64,000 nt of DNA from JAAZKI01 sp012799905 (lineage in GTDB: Bacteria > Verrucomicrobiota > Lentisphaeria > Oligosphaerales > Oligosphaeraceae), in contig JBMNFR010000009.1 of NCBI GenBank assembly GCA_050949415.1, forward strand, positions 310,001 to 374,000, written 5' to 3'. The translations under genes were made by a program, and so were the position numbers. The notes below the pieces were generated by a model. The model saw only the letters and a list, made by a program, of their open reading frames with translations, was not told the DNA's origin and searched no databases. Below are positions 43,211 through 52,379 of the stretch, piece by piece (the stretch's first letter is position 1; the number at the start of each line of letters is the position of its first letter).

Positions 43211-44050
43211 TCACAGCTGCGGCCCTTGGTCTTGGACGATGCCGCGCTCCAGCCTTTGCCGCAAGGCCTCATACAGCAGCAACGTCGTAGCCGTGGCCAC
43301 ATTGAGCGAGTCTGCCTCACCCATCATCGGCAGGCGCACTGACACATCCGCCGCTTGCATCCACGCCTCGCTGAGACCGAACTGCTCTGCCCCGACCACG
43401 ATAGCGACGCCGGCGGTCATGTCAACGGCGGTGTACAGCGTCTCGACATGCGGGCTGGCCGCCAAAATGGCAATGCCGCGTTCTTTCAGCCAGGCAATCG
43501 CCGACGCGGAATCGGCTTCCGCAATCGACATGGTGAACAGATTGCCAGTGCTGGCGCGGACGACGTTGGGGTTGTACAGGTCCGTGCGCGGGTCGCACAG
43601 GATCAGGCCGTCCACGCCAGCCGCATCGGCCGACCGCAGCATGGTGCCCAGGTTGCCCGGTTTTTCAATCTGCTCAGCCACCAGGTAAAAAGGCGGCGTT
43701 TCCCGGATTGGCAGATCGTTCAAGCCGCGATGACGCTGCGGGCCGACCCCCAGCAGCCCCTCGGGCCGATCGCGATACGCCATGCGGGCAAACGGCGTCG
43801 GCGCCACCTGGTACAACGTCGCGCCAGCGTCCTTCAGGCGTTCCAACAAGGCCGATTCATGCTCGCCCTGGTACCATTCCGGACAAAAATAGACGTCCTC
43901 AACCGGATAATTGCCGGCCAACGCCCGGGTCAAAGCCCGGTAGCCCTCAATCAAGACTTTCTGGTCACGGTCGCGGTCACGCCGATCACGCCACTTGACC
44001 ACCTGCTTGACGCGTGGATTCTGAACACTGGTTAAAATCATCGCTGGCAT
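43211..44050 (-). CDS. SpoU-family RNA 2'-O-ribose methyltransferase
   Basis: A 279-aa knotted (SPOUT) methyltransferase acting on rRNA or tRNA. An N-terminal substrate-binding domain (KVLIEGYRALTRAL) is followed by the three SpoU motifs: EQIEKPGNLGTMLRSADAAG, VVGAEQFGLSEAW and LPMMGEADSLNVATATTLLL. The conserved Arg, Glu and Asn are present. RlmB/TrmH-like, with the target base unknown. GGAG lies about 11 bases before ATG 44050. It is divergent from uppS. Confidence 0.9.
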   Translation of the reverse strand: MPAMILTSVQNPRVKQVVKWRDRRDRDRDQKVLIEGYRALTRALAGNYPVEDVYFCPEWYQGEHESALLERLKDAGATLYQVAPTPFARMAYRDRPEGLLGVGPQRHRGLNDLPIRETPPFYLVAEQIEKPGNLGTMLRSADAAGVDGLILCDPRTDLYNPNVVRASTGNLFTMSIAEADSASAIAWLKERGIAILAASPHVETLYTAVDMTAGVAIVVGAEQFGLSEAWMQAADVSVRLPMMGEADSLNVATATTLLLYEALRQRLERGIVQDQGPQL

Positions 44051-44074
44051 ACTGACGAAAAACTCCTGCCGTTT

Positions 44075-44102
44075 TTGCTTTCCTGGTAATATGGATTAGA
44101 AT
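44075..44102 (+). promoter_or_regulatory. Probable promoter of uppS-cdsA
   Basis: TTGCTT (44075-44080) and TAGAAT (44097-44102) with a 16-base spacer, 67 bases before the uppS ATG. Confidence 0.6.
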
Positions 44103-44169
44103 AAAGCTTTTACCTTACGGCGCAAGTCAGTCGCACGCACAATCCACAGCCCCAGCCCAAAATCCACCT

Positions 44170-44889
<720 letters not shown>

Positions 44890-44893
44890 TCCT

Positions 44894-45754
44894 ATGCTGC
44901 AACGACTGAAAACCGCCCTGCCGCTCCTCGCTATTTTCCTGCTGGCATTCTTTCTCCCCGGAACCGGAGGAATCGTCTTTTTTATCGTATTCGCGCTCCT
45001 AATGCTGGCCGCCGCCTGCCACGAAGCCTTCACCTTGATGAATGTCGCCAATGGCAACCTCCTGAAATGGTTCGCCATTCTGGCAGGAGCAGCGATGACC
45101 TTGACGGCAGCATGCGTCCCAGACCAGCTTGACGTGACCGCCGCCAACACCGTCATCACGGCCCTCTTCATTCTGGCCGCCTTCGGCATTGCCTTTGCCA
45201 AGGGGCCGTCTGTCCAGACTGTGCATGGTCTTCTCGTCGGATTAGGCGTATTCCTCTACCTGTGCTGGCCGCTGACCTTCATGCCACGCATCTTCTTCAT
45301 GGGGTCGGACGGCAGCGGCCGCTTCCTCTTGTTCTACATAATTGCCATCACGAAAATAGCCGATACCGGCGCCTATCTCGTCGGCAGCGCTACGGCTCGA
45401 CGACGCAGCGGCAACCACAAACTGTCGCCGTTGCTCAGCCCCAAAAAAAGCTGGGAGGGTCTGTTAGGGGGCACGCTATTCTCAATGCTGGCGTCCCTAG
45501 CCTTCTATCTTCTAGTCCCGGAACGTCTGGTTCTGGACGGTCAGCCGGTCATCAATCTGCCCATAGCTCTGATCATCGGAGCCGCCGTCTCCATCATCGG
45601 CCTGGCTGGCGACTTGGCTGAATCAGCCCTCAAACGAGCCGCCAACGCCAAGGATTCTGGCCACCTGCCAGGCCTCGGCGGCGTGCTGGACACGCTTGAC
45701 AGCCTCATTCCCATCACACCCTTCTTCTTTGCCTTCCTGATCTTTATGACCTGA
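44894..45754 (+). CDS. cdsA: Phosphatidate cytidylyltransferase
   Basis: A 286-aa integral membrane enzyme making CDP-diacylglycerol from phosphatidate and CTP, the entry to phospholipids including the cardiolipin precursor. About seven hydrophobic segments are visible. The signature GDLAESALKRAANAKDSGHLPG with GGVLDTLDSL near the C-terminus is complete. The frame is open from 44855 inside uppS. The ATG at 44894 (MLQRLKTALPLL) fits the membrane protein start. Confidence 0.94.
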   Translation: MLQRLKTALPLLAIFLLAFFLPGTGGIVFFIVFALLMLAAACHEAFTLMNVANGNLLKWFAILAGAAMTLTAACVPDQLDVTAANTVITALFILAAFGIAFAKGPSVQTVHGLLVGLGVFLYLCWPLTFMPRIFFMGSDGSGRFLLFYIIAITKIADTGAYLVGSATARRRSGNHKLSPLLSPKKSWEGLLGGTLFSMLASLAFYLLVPERLVLDGQPVINLPIALIIGAAVSIIGLAGDLAESALKRAANAKDSGHLPGLGGVLDTLDSLIPITPFFFAFLIFMT

Positions 45755-45855
45755 GCAACCCAGCCGGGTACAGGCGCCGAGGTTGACCGCCCCTGCCGCA
45801 ACCAGATTCAGCAACGCCCGTCCATGCACCCGGCAACATGATCTGAGGCACTCCC

Positions 45856-46419
45856 ATGCCGAGACTGGAAACCGCCCGCCTGCTGTTGCGTCGATGGCAA
45901 AAACGTGACGTCGACGACTTGTACGAGTACGCCCGGCATCCGGAGGTAGGCCCCAACGCCTCCTGGCTGCCGCACCCAAACCGACAGCACAGCATGCTGG
46001 TGCTGGTGAAGGTGTTCATGAAAGAGGACGGGCAATGGGCCATCGAACACAAGGAACTGCGCAAGGTAATCGGCGCCATCAGCTTACACCGCGACGCCAA
46101 ACGCAGCGCCCCAAACACGCGAGCCCTGGGCTATTCGCTGTCGCATGACTTTTGGGGACAGGGCCTGATGTCAGAAGCCGCCCCAGTCGTCGTCGCCTAC
46201 GGCTTTGAACGCATGCGACTTGACCTGATTTCATGCTATCATTTTGAAGGCAACGAACGCTCGCGACGCATCATCGAGAAATGCGGCTTCACCTTTGAGG
46301 GAATACTCCGCCATTGCACCAGCGTCGGCAAAAACATTCACCAAGACTACTGCTACTCAATGACCCGGGAAGAATACTTCGCACGGCATCCGCAGGACAA
46401 TCAAGCCGACCAGCCATAG
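45856..46419 (+). CDS. GNAT acetyltransferase (RimJ/RimL-like)
   Basis: A 187-aa cytoplasmic N-acetyltransferase. It begins with the typical LETARLLLRRWQKRDVDDLY. The acetyl-CoA-binding region lies around LGYSLSHDFWGQGLMSEA, and the terminal motif GNERSRRIIEKCGFTFEG is diagnostic of the Acetyltransf_3 branch. The substrate may be a protein N-terminus or a small molecule. GAGG lies 8 bases before ATG. A GGGGCGA array begins 6 bases after the stop. Confidence 0.88.
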   Translation: MPRLETARLLLRRWQKRDVDDLYEYARHPEVGPNASWLPHPNRQHSMLVLVKVFMKEDGQWAIEHKELRKVIGAISLHRDAKRSAPNTRALGYSLSHDFWGQGLMSEAAPVVVAYGFERMRLDLISCYHFEGNERSRRIIEKCGFTFEGILRHCTSVGKNIHQDYCYSMTREEYFARHPQDNQADQP

Positions 46420-46424
46420 GCTGG

Positions 46425-46703
46425 AGGGGCGAGGGGCGAGGGGCGAGGGGCGAGGGGCGAGGGGCGAGGGGCGAGATTAGGGGCGAGGGGCGAGTTGAGC
46501 TTGGATTACGTTGTCCGCTATGGGCTTTTTTAGGGGCGAGATTAGGGGCGAGGGGCGAGATTAGGGGCGAGGGGCGAGGGGCTTTGTTTAGGGGCGAGGG
46601 GCGAGGGGCGAGATTAGGGGCGAGGGGCGAGGGGCGAGAATTAGGGGCGAGGGGCGAGGGGCGAGATTAGGGGCGAGGGGCGAGATTAGGGGCGAGGGGC
46701 GAG
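46425..46703 (+). repeat. GGGGCGA heptamer arrays with ATTAG spacers
   Basis: Many GGGGCGA units in sense orientation to the preceding gene, in blocks separated by GATTAG and unrelated short pieces (46487-46530). It begins 6 bases past the stop codon at 46419. Confidence 0.93.
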
Positions 46704-46727
46704 ATGAGCTTGGACTACGTACGGCAC

Positions 46728-46850
46728 CGTCCATTAAAGTCCACTAAAGTCCACGTCCACTCTCCACTAATGTCCACTAATGTCCACAGTCCATCGTCTA
46801 CTAATGTCCACTAATGTCCACTAAAGTCCATTGTCCACTGTCCACTAAAA
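46728..46850 (-). repeat. Degenerate GTCCAC element
   Basis: GTCCACTAAAGTCCACTAAT-like units with the landmarks CACAGTCCATCGTCTACTAA and CATTGTCCACTGTCCACTAA, in the same order as at 51181. Confidence 0.9.
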
Positions 46851-46871
46851 TATCGCCACTCAACTTTACGC

Positions 46872-48320
46872 CTATTTGGCTTCAAAGAAGGCCTGGTAGG
46901 CCTTGAACGCCATATAAATGTCAAGTTTGCCGGCCACTTCCCAGGGTGCGTGCATGCTGAGCAGTCCGACGCCGCAGTCGACCACGTCCATGCCATAGCG
47001 GGCCAGATACAGAGCAATAGTGCCGCCGCCGCCAACATCGACTTTGCCCAGCTCACAGGTCTGCCAATGCACCCCGGCGTCATTGAAGATGCGCCGCACT
47101 TCGGCCATGAATTCCGCGCTGGCATCGCTGGCGCCTGATTTCCCCCGCGAACCCGTGTATTTACAGAGACCGATGCCGCAGTTGATCTTGGCCATGTTAT
47201 TGGGGGAGCTCACATCGCCGTAGCCGGGGTCATGCAGCGCGCAGACATCGGCTGACAACATGCGCGAGTTTTCCAGGGCGCGACGAACTATCAAGTTGCT
47301 GGCGCCGGGCGCGGTCAAAGCGACCAGCTCAGCCACCGTATTCTCGATAAGGCGCGAATCCATGCCGGTTGCACCATAGGAACCGATTTCCTCCTTATCG
47401 CAAACCACGGCCATGCGGGTGCGCTTCGGAATGCCGCGCGAAGCCAACAGCGCCCGCACGGCACTGTAAGCGCACACCCGGTCGTCCTGGCCATAGCCCA
47501 GCACCATCGAACGGTCAAGGCCTAAATCACGGGCCGGGCCAGCCGGAACAATCTCAAGCTCGGCGCTGGCAAAATCCTCTTCCTCAATGCCGTATTTCTC
47601 CTGCAAAAGCTGCAACACCCGCAATTTCACCTTGTCGCTGACGTCCTTGTCATCGTCCTTCTTGTCAACCGGGCGACTGCCTACCAGGACATTGAGCGCC
47701 TCTCCGGAAAAGGCCTTTCCAAGCGGCTTTTGCGCCTGGTCAGCGCCGAGGTGGGGCAGCAGGTCAGTGATAGTGAATACAGGGTCCGAAGAGTCTTCGC
47801 CGATATTGATCACAACCTTGACGCCATCGCGGCGAATGACCACGCCATGCAGCGCCAGGGGAATAGCCACCCATTGGTACTTCTTGATGCCGCCGTAGTA
47901 ATGCGTATCCAGCAGCGCCAGGCTGTCGTCCTGGTACAAGGGATAGGACTTGGCGTCAAGCCGGGGCGCGTCAATGTGCGCTCCCACCATGCTCAAACCG
48001 GATTCCAGGGGCTCGCTGCCGATTTCCATCAAAACCAGCGTTTTTTCCCGCCACGAACGGTAGACCTTGTCACCCGGTTTCAGGCTGTCGCCGGACTGCA
48101 AGACATCCGCCAGGTCGCGAAAACCGTCCTTCTGCGCCAGCTCCAGGCAGAGGTCATGCGCCAGGCGCTCCGTTTTAGCAGCGCTGAGAAAAGCCATGTA
48201 CTCGCGGCAGAACTTCTCCAATTTCCGCAGTTCAGTGGCCGATAGCTTGTCCCACCCCTGCTCGCGCTTCCACAGAGTTGTCTTCATTGTCTTCTTTGCC
48301 GTCGTTTTTGCTTTTGCCAT
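46872..48320 (-). CDS. M18 family aminopeptidase
   Basis: A 482-aa cytoplasmic zinc aminopeptidase of the aspartyl aminopeptidase/ApeA family, usually a dodecamer. The zinc ligands are readable in MVGAHIDAPRLD (His), GYGQDDRVCAY (bridging Asp), CDKEEIGSYGATG (catalytic and metal Glu) and LLSMHAPWE (last His). The length suits the family. Three upstream ATGs exist. I take 48320 because AAAAGG lies at proper distance, while ATG 48329 touches it. The N-terminus is Lys/Thr-rich (MAKAKTTAKKTMKTTLWK). A GTCCAC element lies between its 3' end and the heptamer array. Confidence 0.93.
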   Translation of the reverse strand: MAKAKTTAKKTMKTTLWKREQGWDKLSATELRKLEKFCREYMAFLSAAKTERLAHDLCLELAQKDGFRDLADVLQSGDSLKPGDKVYRSWREKTLVLMEIGSEPLESGLSMVGAHIDAPRLDAKSYPLYQDDSLALLDTHYYGGIKKYQWVAIPLALHGVVIRRDGVKVVINIGEDSSDPVFTITDLLPHLGADQAQKPLGKAFSGEALNVLVGSRPVDKKDDDKDVSDKVKLRVLQLLQEKYGIEEEDFASAELEIVPAGPARDLGLDRSMVLGYGQDDRVCAYSAVRALLASRGIPKRTRMAVVCDKEEIGSYGATGMDSRLIENTVAELVALTAPGASNLIVRRALENSRMLSADVCALHDPGYGDVSSPNNMAKINCGIGLCKYTGSRGKSGASDASAEFMAEVRRIFNDAGVHWQTCELGKVDVGGGGTIALYLARYGMDVVDCGVGLLSMHAPWEVAGKLDIYMAFKAYQAFFEAK

Positions 48321-48418
48321 TGTCATCATCCTTTTATGTCTTGATTACCTGAGAGTAACAATATGAACTGCGTGTCCAGCCAGACCCGTGTTAAGCGGTC
48401 TTGCTAGCCTCGCCATGG

Positions 48419-50224
48419 TCATTCCGCCGCAAAAATGAGAAAGGCCGCTTCCGCCGTCGTCACCAGCGCCGCCGATTTATTCCAGGTGCAATTTTCCGCT
48501 GACTCGAACTGCGCCGAGGTCTTGACCTTGAACAGCAACTCATTGTCCTTGTCAAAATTGAATAAAGTCAGCAGAATCTTCCCGTTCAACTGATGGGCGG
48601 TATAGTGCCAGCCGGGATTCGGCACCTCGACGCTGACGCCGGGCCACATGTGCATCGGCACCTTGCCTTCGCCCATTTCGGATAGGTCGAACCGGTCGTC
48701 AACCCGCTTGCCGTCAACGTAGAAATCCTCATAACGAGCCATGTCCTGCCGCATCCGCAGGAGCTGCGGGTAGTAGTCGCCGTCGAAATTCTGGACAAAG
48801 TAATAGCTGACGCCGTCAGCGCCGCTGGCGACCGCCGCCAATCCTTGCAAGCGAACCATTTCCGGTGAATTCTTGACGCTGGCGCCGGCATAGCGATTGA
48901 GGAGGAGGGGAACCAGCCGGCAGGAGGGATTGAGGCGGTCAATCTGCCGCCGCCAGCCCTCGACAACCAGAGCCGACCGTTTGGCAGCAGTGGCGCCATA
49001 GCCGCAGTAGATTTGCGGGAGTACCCCATCCAGGTAGGCCGCCATCGCGCTGTTGTCATTGCCCAAGGCCTTGGTCTTGTCGTCCATCCCGCAGGTGCAG
49101 CTTTGCGTCACCCAGAACTGTGCTTCGGGCCGACGCGCCTTGAAGTCACGCGCAATCGCGCCGATGTACTCGGCAGACTGGCGCGTGTTGAATGCAGTCC
49201 ACTTTGAGTACACGGCCTGCACAACCGCATCCTCAACCCGGTAGACCTGATGCTTTTCCCGGGCATAGGCCTCCCGAAAACTGGCAAATTCGTCAGCTGA
49301 CACCTGGTGTTCGGACATGAATTTCTGGATGGAACGTTCGCTGAAGCCGGTGATCCCGGTCGGCTCGTAGTCAATATAGACAGCCTGGGACGGGCTGGTA
49401 TCAACAGCCTGAACCAACCGTTCGATAGCCTTCGGAATGACGGCCGTTGCTCCTTCAGCGATGACGGCCTCAGGATCGCAGAAGCCGCCTTTGGACGGCT
49501 CACCCCCCACGCCGATGTTGGGATGCTGCCGCGAATGGAAAAAGTCGTGGTGGACGCTGCTCAGCCAGATGAAGTTGGGAGGACGCTGCCGAGTGTTCAA
49601 CACCCTGAATTGATTGACGCCAACCGCTTGAAACAAGTTCAGGATATCATCGGCCGCATTTTCCAGACCGTTATAGCCGTAATCATAGAACCCGAAGACA
49701 AGTTTTCGCAGCGGCGGGCTGTCCTGGTTTTCGAGACGGGTGAAGCGGATGTCCCACGTGCGCTCCACCTCCATCCGCCCTTGGTGATGCAGCCGCATCG
49801 TCAGACGGCTGCCGGGCTTGACATCAGCCGGGACGCGCAAGGCAATCTTATACGTGCGCCATTCTGATGGACGGCTGCCCAGAGGCGTGAGCTGATGCCG
49901 GTTGTGCCGGAAACTATCCGTCACCACCAAGGCGCCGTCTTGATATGCCCTGGTGTAGCGATGGCCATCCACGCCCCGAGCGCTGTCAATCACGTCAAAG
50001 CCTATTGGCAGCACGAACTCAATGACCAGGTCCTGGTCGCGCCGACAATTCTCCGGCGTCGTCTGCAACACAAACGCAATCGGGTTGCAATAGCCCGCCA
50101 CGACGCACATGTCCTGGCGCCCTTTGTCCAAATCAGCGGGTATTTGCCGAATCTGCCACGTCTCTCCAAACACGGAAACTCCCATCAATACCAACACCGA
50201 CACCGCCAACGTCCGATAGGCCAT
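48419..50224 (-). CDS. Secreted protein, probable TIM-barrel glycosidase-like
   Basis: A 601-aa exported protein with signal peptide MAYRTLAVSVLVLMGVSVFG. A beta-sandwich half runs to about 190. It is followed by a barrel-like half with FGFYDYGYNG, a possible acidic site YIDYEPTGITGF, VLPQIYCGYG and ASGADGVSYYFVQNFDG. The C-terminal ~90 residues are a beta domain. The acidic clusters are where clan-type barrels hold catalytic residues, but I do not recognise a named family. AGGAAGAGGCGG upstream supports the start. It is monocistronic, upstream of a repeat-rich region. Confidence 0.65.
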   Translation of the reverse strand: MAYRTLAVSVLVLMGVSVFGETWQIRQIPADLDKGRQDMCVVAGYCNPIAFVLQTTPENCRRDQDLVIEFVLPIGFDVIDSARGVDGHRYTRAYQDGALVVTDSFRHNRHQLTPLGSRPSEWRTYKIALRVPADVKPGSRLTMRLHHQGRMEVERTWDIRFTRLENQDSPPLRKLVFGFYDYGYNGLENAADDILNLFQAVGVNQFRVLNTRQRPPNFIWLSSVHHDFFHSRQHPNIGVGGEPSKGGFCDPEAVIAEGATAVIPKAIERLVQAVDTSPSQAVYIDYEPTGITGFSERSIQKFMSEHQVSADEFASFREAYAREKHQVYRVEDAVVQAVYSKWTAFNTRQSAEYIGAIARDFKARRPEAQFWVTQSCTCGMDDKTKALGNDNSAMAAYLDGVLPQIYCGYGATAAKRSALVVEGWRRQIDRLNPSCRLVPLLLNRYAGASVKNSPEMVRLQGLAAVASGADGVSYYFVQNFDGDYYPQLLRMRQDMARYEDFYVDGKRVDDRFDLSEMGEGKVPMHMWPGVSVEVPNPGWHYTAHQLNGKILLTLFNFDKDNELLFKVKTSAQFESAENCTWNKSAALVTTAEAAFLIFAAE

Positions 50225-50318
50225 GCTTAAATTCCGCCTCTTCCTGATAATGGGTGAAATTTTGTACTACTATCCGCACAACTTCTTGTTTTTTGTGAAA
50301 GATTTTCTCCAAGTCAAC

Positions 50319-50583
50319 GTTTATATGTCACCCCTGGCGGGGCTCAAAATTATTATACGCCTCACCCAGGGCTTCGCTACGCTCACCCAGGGCTTTTATG
50401 TTGCTTGCCCTTTGGGCCGCCAGGCTTACGTACGACACTCAGCGTCCATAACGTTCATAGCCGCAAAGCGGCAAAAGCCCGGAGGGCGACACATAGAAGC
50501 CCAGGGTAAGCCGGGCCGCCAGGCTCGGCGCAGCCCTGGGGGAGATGGCATAGATTTGGAGCCCTGTAAGGGAGACACATAAA
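50319..50583 (+). repeat. Paired element: type A forward, type B reverse
   Basis: 50319-50425 (type A, CCCAGGGCTTCGCTACGCTC) is followed by 50465-50583 (type B, reverse: GCCCAGGGTAAGCCGGGCCG and CGCAGCCCTGGGGGAGATGG). The whole block is the reverse complement of 58918-59216. Short open frames inside are by-products of the repeat. Confidence 0.9.
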
Positions 50584-50762
50584 TTAGGTTGTGGACAGAT
50601 AGTCCACCCTAAGATAGGGGTGGATATTTAACAAAGCGCACCTGAATCTCCTCAAAACAAGCAGATTCAGATGCAGGGAAAAGTTAGCATGGATTTGGTG
50701 TTTTGCAATTCAGAACACAAGCTTTGTTGTAATGGGGCATTGATTGATAGTAATTCGGTCAG

Positions 50763-50802
50763 TTAAAGATTAACCGCCAAGGACGCCAAGGACGCCAAGA
50801 TT
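50763..50802. repeat. GGACGCCAA short tandem
   Basis: Three 9-nt units (CGCCAAGGACGCCAAGGACG) in an otherwise gene-free stretch between two larger repeat elements. Confidence 0.7.
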
Positions 50803-50816
50803 TTTTGAGCATGCCG

Positions 50817-50859
50817 CGCAGCGGCAGAAACGCTAAAAGCGCGAAAATTATGGCAGCCT
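50817..50859. repeat. Short dispersed element, inverted copy of 7134-7168
   Basis: It shares GCGGCAGAAACGCTAAAAGC with the reverse complement of 7134-7168. Confidence 0.6.
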
Positions 50860-50883
50860 AAAGGCTCTACTACGTACGGCACC

Positions 50884-51030
50884 CACCGTCCACGATGTCC
50901 ACTATGTCCACAACGTCCACATCCCCTTGCGCCGTAGGCGCTTAACCATGCTTAACCCCAGGCTTTAGCCTGGGGGGAAGGCATACCCCAAAACTGGCAC
51001 CTCGTAGAGGTGCTACAATTAGCGCTGAAA
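50884..51030 (+). repeat. Composite microsatellite plus three-hairpin element, copy 2
   Basis: It has the same order as at 10083: GTCCAC units, GCGCCGTAGGCGC, the CCCCAGGC-TTTA-GCCTGGGG hairpin, then GCACCTC-GTA-GAGGTGC, ending GCTACAATTAGCGCTG. The third stem differs from copy 1 in both arms. Confidence 0.9.
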
Positions 51031-51056
51031 ACATACTGTTGGGATGGCCGCTATCA

Positions 51057-51123
51057 ATGGGCCACCGATTACGTTTTGTTAATGTACAGGCTAAGTTGAA
51101 ACCTCTGGCACAGGAACGATATT
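51057..51123 (+). repeat. Direct repeat flanking the small-gene cassette, left copy
   Basis: ACCGATTACGTTTTGTTAAT through the CTCTGGCACAGGAACGATATTA segment, matching 52260-52325 with two differences. Confidence 0.92.
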
Positions 51124-51180
51124 ATTGTGCTGGACATGGATAATTTTCATAAAGCTCATGGAAGACAAATGCCTTGCTGT

Positions 51181-51333
51181 CTAACGTCCACTAAAGTCCA
51201 CTAACGTCCACGTCCACTGCCACTAACGTCCACTAAAGTCCACAGTCCATCGTCTACTAAAGTCCACTAAAGTCCACTGGCGTCCATTGTCCACTGTCCA
51301 CTAAAGCGCCTTGCCCCGGGTGCCTGACGGCGA
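51181..51333 (-). repeat. Degenerate GTCCAC element, next to the 3' end of the 86-aa gene
   Basis: The same ordered units as at 46728. The right flank GCGCCTTGCCCCGGGTGCCT also matches the inverted flank of the element at 58541, which shows the element extends beyond the repeats. Confidence 0.88.
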
Positions 51334-51336
51334 ATT

Positions 51337-51597
51337 TCAATCGTCGTATCCAAGGCGTTTTTTAGTCAGGCCGCGCTCCTTCATCTGGCGATCACGAATG
51401 GGGATGTAGCGTTCAGCCGGGACACGGCTGAAATTGCAAAAAAGGTAATTTCCGAGTCGTGCGTCGATGTCAAAGTCAACCAGCACCTCAAGAATGTCGT
51501 CGGGGGTGTCGGGCATGACATAACGATAACCCAGGGCGTCACTTTCACGTGCCAGATACCTGAACCACTTGTTTCCTTTTCCGTCGTCGAGAATCAT
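51337..51597 (-). CDS. Small acidic protein, duplicated (86 aa), copy 2
   Basis: An 86-aa protein of unknown family. Core: GNKWFRYL, TPDDILEVLVDFDID, FCNFSRVPAERYIPIRDRQ and the tail GLTKKRLGYDD. It is nearly identical to the neighbour at 51687 in its last ~40 residues and more divergent before that. GAAAGG lies 8 bases before ATG, inside the tail of an upstream coding remnant whose end reads LLDKLPQAQKKG. That remnant and this gene form a unit repeated twice in tandem. A role as an immunity-type or accessory protein of a lost toxin is inference. Confidence 0.7.
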   Translation of the reverse strand: MILDDGKGNKWFRYLARESDALGYRYVMPDTPDDILEVLVDFDIDARLGNYLFCNFSRVPAERYIPIRDRQMKERGLTKKRLGYDD

Positions 51598-51686
51598 CTA
51601 GTCATCCTTTCTTCTGTGCTTGTGGGAGTTTATCGAGAAGCGCGGTCAGCTTCTCCGCTCCCCTTGCGTAAACCCATTGTCGTTTT

Positions 51687-51947
51687 TCAGTCGTCGTATC
51701 CAAGGCGTTTTTTAGTCAGGCCGCGCTTCTTGATCTGGCGATCACGAATGGGGATATAGCGTTCAGCCGGGACACGGCTGAAGTTGCAAAAATAGCCACT
51801 TCTGAGGCGGGTCTTGATGTCCAGGTCAACCAGCACCTCCAGAATGTCGTCGGGAGTGTCGGCCAGGACATAACGGCAGCCTTCTCCGTCACGCTCGTCA
51901 TCCAGGTACTCAATCCATTTGTTTCCTTTGAAATCGTTGTACAGCAT
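51687..51947 (-). CDS. Small acidic protein, duplicated (86 aa), copy 1
   Basis: An 86-aa paralogue of the gene at 51337, with GNKWIEYL, TPDDILEVLVDLDIK and the same FSRVPAERYIPIRDRQ stretch and tail. Its ATG lies 5 bases after the stop codon (51952-51954) of a decayed coding sequence, with the GAAAGG site formed by that sequence's last codons. The tight spacing is that of a toxin followed by its immunity gene. The first half differs from its twin (DDERDGEGCRYVLA versus ARESDALGYRYVMP), as expected if specificity diverged. Confidence 0.72.
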   Translation of the reverse strand: MLYNDFKGNKWIEYLDDERDGEGCRYVLADTPDDILEVLVDLDIKTRLRSGYFCNFSRVPAERYIPIRDRQIKKRGLTKKRLGYDD

Positions 51948-51951
51948 CTAG

Positions 51952-52205
51952 TCAGCCTTTCTTCTGTGCTTGTGGGAGTTTGTCGAGGAGCGTGGTCAGC
52001 TCCTTCGGCAATTGCTGCCCTCTCTGCTGCGCTACAAACGCCTCTGCAATAAATTCAACCGGACTCATTTCCGCGTACTCGCTTGCAGTATGGTTATGTC
52101 AAATGTCTTCAGCACCTCGCGATCTTCTTTCGCCCATTCATGCTCAGGATCGCCTTTGTAGCGTGCATACAGCTCAATCTTGCAGTTCGCGTTCTCAATA
52201 TATTC
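51952..52205 (-). pseudogene. Decayed C-terminal part of a toxin- or phage-head-like protein
   Basis: In one minus-strand frame 52205-52065 reads EEYIENANCKIELYARYKGD, then PEHEWAKEDREVLKTFD and stops. In the next frame the sequence continues SEYAEMSPVEFIAEAFVAQQ, RGQQLPKELTTLLDKLPQAQ, KKG and stops at 51952-51954. One frameshift therefore splits it, and no start is seen. SEYAxxxPxEFxAEAF followed by a short helix is typical of the tail of zincin-like toxin or MuF C-terminal domains. The HExxH part is absent, so this is an assignment by resemblance. A second fragment of the same tail precedes the gene at 51337 (51604-51680). Confidence 0.5.
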
Positions 52206-52215
52206 TTCTTTTTAT

Positions 52216-52325
52216 TTTTTGTTAATGTGCGAGGTTTTGTGATGAATGCTTGTAGTATTGGTCACCGATTACGTTTTGTTAATGTACAGGCTAAGTTGAA
52301 ACCTCTGGCGCAGGAATGATATTAA
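52216..52325 (+). repeat. Composite dispersed repeat, right flank of the cassette
   Basis: 52216-52268 (GTTAATGTGCGAGGTTTTGT, then GTAGTATTGGTCACCGATT) matches 58467-58519. 52260-52325 matches 51057-51123. Each half is found separately elsewhere, and only here are both together. Confidence 0.9.
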
Positions 52326-52379
52326 CTATATTCTTATCGTTAGTCGCCTCCTCCTCGCCCTCAACCTAAGGCATTCATC

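Noticed and set aside
46314..46670. Open frame encoding a Gly-Ala-Arg-Gly-Glu-rich protein
   Set aside because: It is the GGGGCGA heptamer array read through in one frame. There is no start signal of its own, and it overlaps the GNAT gene end.
50223..50582. Open frame through the paired repeat element (119 codons)
   Set aside because: The same peptide words appear at 59000-59236 and 35308-35602 because the repeat DNA is shared. No ribosome site or conservation beyond the repeat.
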